This document shows positions 57,861-64,000 of a DNA stretch of 64,000 bases, piece after piece. The notes beneath the pieces are model-generated. The model worked only from the letters and a program-made list of their open reading frames with translations, was not told the origin of the DNA and made no database searches. Where the stretch lies: assembly GCF_902167145.1 (NCBI RefSeq), contig NC_050096.1, positions 294,140,200 through 294,204,199 of the forward strand, given 5' to 3'. Source of the DNA: Zea mays. Lineage: Eukaryota > Streptophyta > Magnoliopsida > Poales > Poaceae. A program made the position numbers and the translations under genes. Numbering within the stretch: the first letter of the stretch is position 1; each line of letters begins with the position of its first letter.

Positions 57861-59660
57861 CGCTCCTCAAGGTGGGGGAGGTGGTAGAGGTTGAAAGGGT
57901 CGACCGTGTCCGACAGAGTGCTTGAAGTCCCTGCAGTTCTGGAGGGTGTGGCGCATGTCCTTGTGGTACGGGCACTGTGCGTCGAGGATGTCATCCAGCG
58001 TGCGTTCGCCTCCACGAGGCCCTCCTCGGGCGCGAGAGGCGGGCGGTCCGACGGTGTGGACTTCTTCACGAGGCCTCTTCTCCCAACGTTTGTCGGGTTG
58101 TTGGTTCGTGTCGCGTCGCGGTGCTGCCGGTGCGGGCTTTGCTCCTCCAATGAGGTCTTGAGCCCATTCATCGGCGGTGATGTATAGGTCGGCTTCCCGG
58201 AATAGCTGCTCGGAGGTGGTCGGCGCCTTCTGCAGTATGGCTCAAACGAAAGCCGAGTCATTAGATCCTCGGTAGAAGTCTTCAATCACTGCTGCCTCCG
58301 CGACCTCGGGGATACGATTTCTCATGGTCTGAAATCTTTTGAGGTATGACCGGAGAGTTTCGTCCCCCGGGCGCTTGATGGATTTGAGGTCCCATGGTTG
58401 CGCTGGTTTGTCGGAAAGAGATTGAAAGTTGGCGGTGAAACGTCGACTGAAGTCGCTCCAGTCGTCGATGCAGTGTCGAGGTAGGTGTCGCAGCCATTGC
58501 AGCGCGTCCTGCCCAAGGACGATAGGCAAGTACGCGGTCATCACGTCTTTGGTTGCCCCAGCAGCTCGGGCGGCAGTGGTGTAGACGGCCAGCCAGCCTC
58601 CCGGATCCTGCTTAGGTTCATATTTGTCGACGTTGGAGACTTTGAAGTTAGGGGGCCACTGAATGGCCCTGAGGCGTGGAGTGAGCGCTGACACTCCACA
58701 GGTGTCTTCTTGTCGTCGATGATGATGTTTGTCCCGGGGAGGGGAGTGGTTGTCATGGTGCCTCGACCGTCCCCAGGTGGTGCCACCAGTCGAAGCTGTT
58801 GCCGACTTAGTTCTGGTGGCTTGACTTCGCGCCGGGATGCTGTGATCCCGGTCATACTCTTCTCGGCGACGGATCTCGTTTTCGTGTTGTCGTTCGCGCG
58901 AGGTGTCGATGGAGCTTCGCGCGTCCCGCCGACTGTTGATGGCGTGCCGCAAGTCGCTCGGCGGATGAGCAAGAGGTAGAAGGTGGTTGGCCGCCCGAGT
59001 GAGCAGTCGTCGATAGCCCTCGGCGTCTGGAGTTCGGGGAAGACCGTCGGCTATCTGAACCAACACTCCACCGACCTCACTCGGCGTGTTCATGGCGCGA
59101 GCGAAGTCGGGGTTTAGGTTCCGCCCGAGGAGAGGGTTCTCTCTGCGTTTCCTTGCCTCCTGTTCAGCTTGTTCTTGAACTCGTCGGCGATCGTGTCGTT
59201 GGGAATTCCTTCTCTCCCTGAAGACCCGTTCTTCTGGAGTTTCTCCTATCTCTGAGGCCTTGTTTCGCGATACGGGCTGCACCAGGTCCCGTTCTCCGAC
59301 CTCGTGATGTCGCCAAATATTCCGGCGTCGGTTCCTTCGTCGGCGGGATTCTCGCTGAGGAGGTTCTTCCCTGGGCGCAGTCGGTTCGTCGTCGGAGACG
59401 GGGGGCGACTCCACTCTCCCGACGAAGAGGATGTCGGGGTAGAATGGCATTGCCGCTGTGTCGAGCTTCTTCCCGCTCTCCTTTGAGGACAAAGGCACTT
59501 TGGCTCCCAGCTTGCTGAAGGTGGTTTTTGCTCGGAGCGTTGGAGGTCGCGCTTTTTCCTGCTCTGCTCTGATTTTCTCGGAGATTTTTGAGCAGGACTT
59601 TCTCTCCGGCAGATCCGCAATGCGACGTAGAGTTCCTTCCTCGTCTGCTACGGATGAAAT
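57861..59660 (-). pseudogene. Gag of element D, broken
   Basis: The frame runs from about 59660 (SSVADEEGTLRRIADLPERK), where ATT stands in the position I expect for the ATG. It continues through a charged region and MPFYPDILFVGRVE (59447) to the gag core: DPGGWLAVYTTAARAAGA, ALQWLRHLPRHCIDDWSDF and ETLRSYLKRFQTMRNRI. TGA at 58244-58242 replaces a probable CGA; the readable part continues with ADLYITADEWAQDLIG and a Cys/His knuckle of the form CPYHKDMRHTLQNC (about 57980-57940). Gag packages element RNA. Confidence 0.85.
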
Positions 59661-59770
59661 GTTCCGAAGCTAAACACGGACCCAGGGCGAAGGACAATCT
59701 TGTGACGGACACCTTCCTCGTCTGCTACGGATGCAAAGTGACGGCCATTGAGCTAGCTTGGATCGGTGAC
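59661..59770 (-). other. 5' leader of element D
   Basis: Short untranslated stretch between the primer-binding site and gag. Nothing else recognised. Confidence 0.6.
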
Positions 59771-59792
59771 ACACCCCCTACCTGGCGTGCCA
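59771..59792 (-). other. Primer-binding site of element D
   Basis: Two bases inside the 5' LTR the minus strand reads TGGCACGCCAGGTAGGGGG. It is not the initiator Met type used by the other elements here. I cannot name the matching tRNA with confidence. Confidence 0.65.
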
Positions 59793-59794
59793 GC

Positions 59795-60301
59795 TGTCGG
59801 TGTTTTGGGTCCAACCGCGCACCCAGGGTTGTCCCTCAAGGTGCTTTGTGGAGTAGGAAGGTGTCTCCAACTGTAGCTCGATGGTTCATGCCAGATGCAC
59901 GAGAAACAGTGGACGACTTTGTACAGGTTCGGGCCGCTTGGAGGTGCGTAATACCCTACGTCATGGAGTGGATCTTTTATATGGCTGATTACAAGGGAAT
60001 TCTCTAGTATGAGGAATACCAGAGAGTCGAGTTAATGGCTAAAGGTGAGATCTACCTCTTGAAAAGGTGCTCCCTAGGCCTTATATATTCGACCGTAGAG
60101 CTTTACAAGTGGATATGATAACTGCGTATGCCTAAGTAATAGTGATCCGACCAAGCTTATCTTCCTATAATTCCACCGACCTATCCCTATTCAGTTCCAC
60201 GATAGGAGGGCACCGCGCGGGAAAGTAGGATCAGTGCTGTAGATAACGCTTAAGCTCGGCGAACCATACGGGCTTAAGTCGATCCATCTTTGTGTTGATC
60301 C
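59795..60301 (-). repeat. 5' LTR of element D, truncated by element E (507 bp seen)
   Basis: Matches 46560-47066 with about 16-17 substitutions. It ends at GATCC, where element E begins; the rest lies beyond E, outside the window. Confidence 0.9.
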
Positions 60302-61519
60302 TGAGAGCACCTAGAGGGGGGGGGGGTGAATAGGTGATCCTGTAACACTTCAAAACTTAAGCCACAAAACTTGGTTAATTGTTAGCACAATAATTGCCAA
60401 GTGGCTATAGAGGAATCCTCAACAAAACACAATAATCAACAAAGATCAATCACAGAGATGGCACGGTGGTTATCCCGTGGTTCGGCCAAGACCAACGCTT
60501 GCCTACTCCACGTTGTGGCGTCCCAACGGACGAGGGTTGCAATCAACCCCTCTCAAGCGGTCCAAAGACCCACTTGAATACCACGGTGTTTTGCTTGCTT
60601 TATCTCAATCCCGTTTGCGAGGAATCTCCACAACTTGGAGCCTCTCGCCCTTACACTTGAAATTCACAAAGAACACGGAGCAAGGGAGGGATTAGCAATG
60701 CACACAAGACACAAGAATCAAAGTGTCAACACGCACACAAGTCGCAACAAGAGCTCGCAACACAACTCAATGAGTTCACAACTCCACTAGAGCTCTATAT
60801 GCTATCACAATGAAACGAATGCGCGAAATCGATGTCTTGGTGCTTAGAAATGATTAGGAGATACTTGGTGTACTCCTCCATGCGCCTAGGGGTCCCTTTT
60901 ATAGCCCCAAGGCAGCTAGAAGCCGTTGGGAGCAGTCTTGGAAGGCTGATCTTGCCTTCTGTCGACTGGCGCACCGGACAGTCTGGTGCACACCAGACAG
61001 TCCGGTGCACACCGGACACTGTCCGGTGCCCGATTTCCTTCCTTAAATAGCGAAGCCGACCGTTGGCAGCCTTCTTCTAGCCGTTGGCTCGACCACGTGT
61101 CCCGCGCAGATTGCGCGGCCGACCGTTGGCCCGACCGACCGTTGGCTCACCGGACAGTCCGGTGCACACCGGACAGTCCGGTGAATTATAGCCGTACGTC
61201 GCCGGTGAATTCCCGAGAGCGGCCACTTCGCTCGAGCCAGCCTGGCGCACCGGACACTGCCCGGTGCACCACCGGACAGTCTGGTGCTCCCAGACTCAGC
61301 AGAGTCTTGGCTGCTCGAGCCAAGACATTTACAATTGGATTTTTCCTGTTTCCAGCACTTAGACACAATACATTAGTCCATAAAACAATGTACTAAGTCT
61401 GAGAAACATACCTTTATCCTTGATTTGTACTTTGTCCACCTCTTTACACTTAGGCACTTGTGTTGGACACTAAATCACCAAAATACTTAGAAATGGCCCA
61501 AGGGCACATTTCCCTTTCA
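60302..61519 (-). repeat. 3' LTR of element E (1218 bp)
   Basis: Plus strand from TGAGAGCACCTAGAGG to CCTTTCA. Palindromes CACCGGACAGTCCGGTG and variants with CACTG centres lie at 60970-61290. The minus-strand TATA box near 60902-60894 is flanked by CCTAGGGG (60885-60892) and CCCCAAGG (60905-60912). A run of 12 G at about 60317 is a length-variable tract. Confidence 0.92.
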
Positions 61520-62300
61520 ATCTCCCCCTTTTTGGTGATTTATGCCAACACAACATAAAGCAAGTAGAACAAGTACAAAATCAAATCAAATAAGAACTCA
61601 AAATTATTTTGATTCAATTTTGACATATATGGATCACTCTATGCCACCACTTGATTTGTTTTTGCAAATCAAACTCAAATTCCTATCTCTAAGTCAAAAC
61701 CACTTGTAGAGACATAAAGAGAGGTTTTCCAAAGAAATTTGATCAAGGATTTCAAAAACTCCCCCTTTTTCCATAATCAACACTTCTCCCCACAAGAGGC
61801 CAACTTTTGACATAAGAGACAATAAAAGAGTTTTGACAAACCAAAAGCTCTAATCTACTATTTTCAAAATTTCTCAAGTGGTAGCTGATCCAATTATTGC
61901 TTTGGCCTTTATTTTCTCCCCCTTTGGCATCAAGCACCAAAACGGGATCAATCTTGGCCCTTTAACCCCATTGCCTCACCAAAATCATCAAATGAGAACA
62001 AAAAGGCAATAAGAGTATGAAGATGAACTTGGAAAGTTACTCTTTGCATCGGAGTGCAGTGGAAGTCTTGCATGGTCCAAGTCCACCTTTTCCCTTTCAA
62101 TCCTCCTTGAAGACTAAAACAACCAAACTCAAGTACATGGTTAGTCTCAAAGGGTCAAGTTGTAGCACAGCTCCCCCTAAATATGTGCATCACTTGCAAA
62201 CAGGACTTGTGTGGTCCAGGGAGTGTTTGTACAACTTGAGCACCACAATAAAAATGCAGAATGAACATGATCAAAGGCATAAACACATGTATGCTACATT
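61520..62300 (-). other. 3' untranslated region of element E
   Basis: Minus-strand polypurine tracts (ACCAAAAAGGGGGAGAT at the LTR edge; others near 61783, 61917 and 62172) in the same serial pattern as B. No gene. Confidence 0.8.
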
Positions 62301-64000
62301 TCAATCCAAGTTCCACGAATCTAAGATATTGAGCTCACTACGCAGCCTGCAAAAGGTCTTCTCATCTAGAGGCTTGGTAAAGATATCGGCTAGCTGGTTC
62401 TCGGTGCTAACATGAAACACTTCGATATCTCCCTTTTGCTGGTGGTCTCTCAAAAAGTGATGCCGGATGTCAATGTGCTTTGTGCGGCTGTGCTCAACAG
62501 GATTTTCCGCTATTCGGATAGCACTCTCATTATCACATAGGAGTGGGACTTTGCTCAGATTGTAGCCAAAGTCCCTGAGGGTTTGCCTCATCCAAAGTAG
62601 TTGCGCACAACACTGTCCTGCAGCAACGTACTCGGCCTCAGCGGTGGATAGGGCAACGGAGGTTTGTTTCTTAGAGTTCCATGACACCAGGGACCTTCCT
62701 AAGAATTGGCACGTCCCTGATGTACTCTTCCTATCGACCTTACATCCAGCATAGTCGGAATCTGAGTACCCAATCAAGTCAAAGTTAGACCCCTTTGGAT
62801 ACCAGATCCCGAAGCAAGGCGTAGCGACTAAATATCGAAGAATTCGCTTCACCGCCACTAAGTGACACTCCTTAGGATCGGATTGAAATCTAGCACACAT
62901 GCATACGCTAAGCATAATATCCGGTCTACTAGCACATAAATAAAGCAAAGAACCTATCATGGACCGGTATGCTTTTTGATCAATGGACTTACCACCTTTG
63001 TTGAGGTCAGTGTGTCCGTCAGTTCCCATCGGCGTCTTTGCGGGCTTGGCGTCCTTCATCCCAAACCGCTTTAGCAAGTCTTGCGTGTACTTCGTTTGGG
63101 AGATGAAAGTGCCGTCCTTGAGTTGCTTCACTTGGAACCCAAGGAAGTAGTTCAACTCGCCCATCATCGACATCTCGAATTTCTGCGTCATCACCCTGCT
63201 AAACTCTTCACAAGACTTTTGATTAGTAGAACCAAATATTATGTCATCGACATAAATTTGGCACACAAAAAGATCACCATCGCAAGTCTTAGTAAAAAGA
63301 GTTGGATCGGCTTTCCCAACCTTGAAAGCATTAGCAATTAAAAAGTCTCTAAGGCATTCATACCATGCTCTTGGGGCTTGCTTAAGTCCATAGAGCGCCT
63401 TAGAGAGCTTACACACGTGGTCGGGGTACCGTTCATCCTCGAAGCCAGGGGGTTGCTCCACGTACACCTCCTCTTTGATCGGCCCGTTGAGGAAAGCGCT
63501 CTTCACATCCATTTGGTACAACCTGAAAGAATGGTGAGCGGCATATGCTAGCAAGATACGAATTGATTCTAGCCTAGCCACAGGAGCGAATGTCTCCTCA
63601 AAGTCCAAACCTGCGACTTGGGCATAACCTTTTGCCACAAGCCGAGCCTTGTTCCTTGTCACCACCCCGTGCTCATCCTGTTTGTTGTGGAACACCCACT
63701 TGGTTCCCACAACATTTTGCTTAGGACGAGGCACCAGTGTCCAAACTTCATTGCGCTTGAAATTGTTGAGTTCCTCTTGCATGGCCAACATCCAGTCCGG
63801 ATCTAGCAAGGCCTCTTCTACCCTGAAAGGCTCAATAGAAGAGACAAAAGAGTAATGCTCACAAAAATTAACCAATCTTGAACGAGTAGTTACTCCCTTG
63901 CTAATATCACCCAATATCTGGTCGACGGGATGATCCCTTTGAATCATCGCTCGAACTTGGGTTGGAGGTGCCTAAGGTGCTTCTTTCTCTTCAATTTGAA
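62301..64000 (-). CDS. Pol of element E, RT and RNase H part, one nonsense codon
   Basis: Open from 63947 to the stop at 62301: [40 protein letters not shown], catalytic YVDDIIFGS (about 63240), then RNase H ([49 protein letters not shown]) ending LDSWNLD. All motifs are intact. A TAG at 63974-63972 interrupts the frame 27 bases upstream of the first Met, at a position where element B has a sense Arg codon, so full-length pol would not be made without readthrough. The remainder is outside the window. Confidence 0.9.

Larger units (their letters stand above)
46560..60301 (-). mobile_element. Element D: Tat-lineage Ty3/gypsy with antisense genes
   Basis: Minus-strand order: 5' LTR (60301-59795, truncated by E), primer-binding site, gag, protease, RT-RNase H, a second archaeal-type RNase H, integrase (to 53810), an 89-bp tandem repeat array, a long region carrying plus-strand genes, the polypurine tract and the 3' LTR (47186-46560). 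The additional RNase H and a noncoding/antisense region between pol and the 3' LTR are features of the Tat lineage. About 16-17 substitutions over the 507 shared LTR bases (about 3%) suggest around 1.2 million years. The left target copy would be GAAAG (46555-46559). Confidence 0.9.
60302..64000 (-). mobile_element. Element E: 3' half of a minus-strand Sirevirus
   Basis: The 3' LTR (60302-61519), the 3' untranslated region and the RT-RNase H end of pol are in the window; the rest lies to the right. The LTR ends (minus TGAAAGGGAAATGTGCCC...GGTGCTCTCA) place it in the same subfamily as B, but its coding is far better preserved. GATCC (60297-60301) would be the target duplication; the partner is outside. 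Confidence 0.92.

Overview
The window is plant nuclear DNA, almost certainly from maize or a close Zea relative. I infer this from the density of nested LTR retrotransposons, the LTR families (Sirevirus Ty1/copia elements of the type I know as Opie and Ji/PREM-2, whose LTRs are full of CACCGGACTGTCCGGTG palindromes), the Tat-type Ty3/gypsy elements, and a grass-style ribosomal protein gene with introns. Family names are from memory; boundaries, target-site duplications (TSDs), frames and splice phases were read from the sequence by eye.

Layout. 1-1047 is the 3' end of a Ty3/gypsy element (G, + strand): a short internal piece with the start of an antisense ORF, then its 3' LTR. G sits in the reverse transcriptase of a decayed Sirevirus (F, + strand, 1048-3930). 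3931-10280 is a 6.3-kb island of non-retrotransposon DNA. It holds the only host gene, RPS18 (40S ribosomal protein uS13, minus strand, four coding exons, 5265-7161), two MITE-type elements and two fields of degenerate minisatellite. From 10281 to the right edge everything is nested retrotransposons.

Nesting. H (+, gypsy with chromovirus-like gag, 10281-12306, truncated) is entered by C (+, Sirevirus, from 12307). C is entered at its primer-binding site by B (-, Sirevirus, 13512-40222, TSD GTATC). B is entered by A (+, Sirevirus, 14917-32639, TSD GGCAT). A is entered in pol by I (-, 20577-28790, TSD ACGAT), a coding-less element with 3.36-kb LTRs. C is hit again in its 3' untranslated region by D (-, Tat-type gypsy, from 46560). 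D is hit in its 5' LTR by E (-, Sirevirus, from 60302), which runs off the right edge. LTR-pair divergence agrees with this order: I about 6 and A about 7 substitutions per pair, D about 3%, B clearly more than A.

How the parts work together. A is the best-preserved coding element: gag has one frameshift, and pol is broken only by I. I has no genes and would depend on proteins from other elements. D carries, antisense to its own gag-pol, two plus-strand genes: a short Gly/Ser/acidic ORF behind a TATA box, and a 3.2-kb gene with three small introns whose splice phases still match although the exons now carry stop codons. Nearly all stops in D and H look like C-to-T or G-to-A changes, as expected from methylated, silenced DNA. 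RPS18 appears intact and has the telo-box and TGGGCC promoter elements typical of plant ribosomal protein genes.
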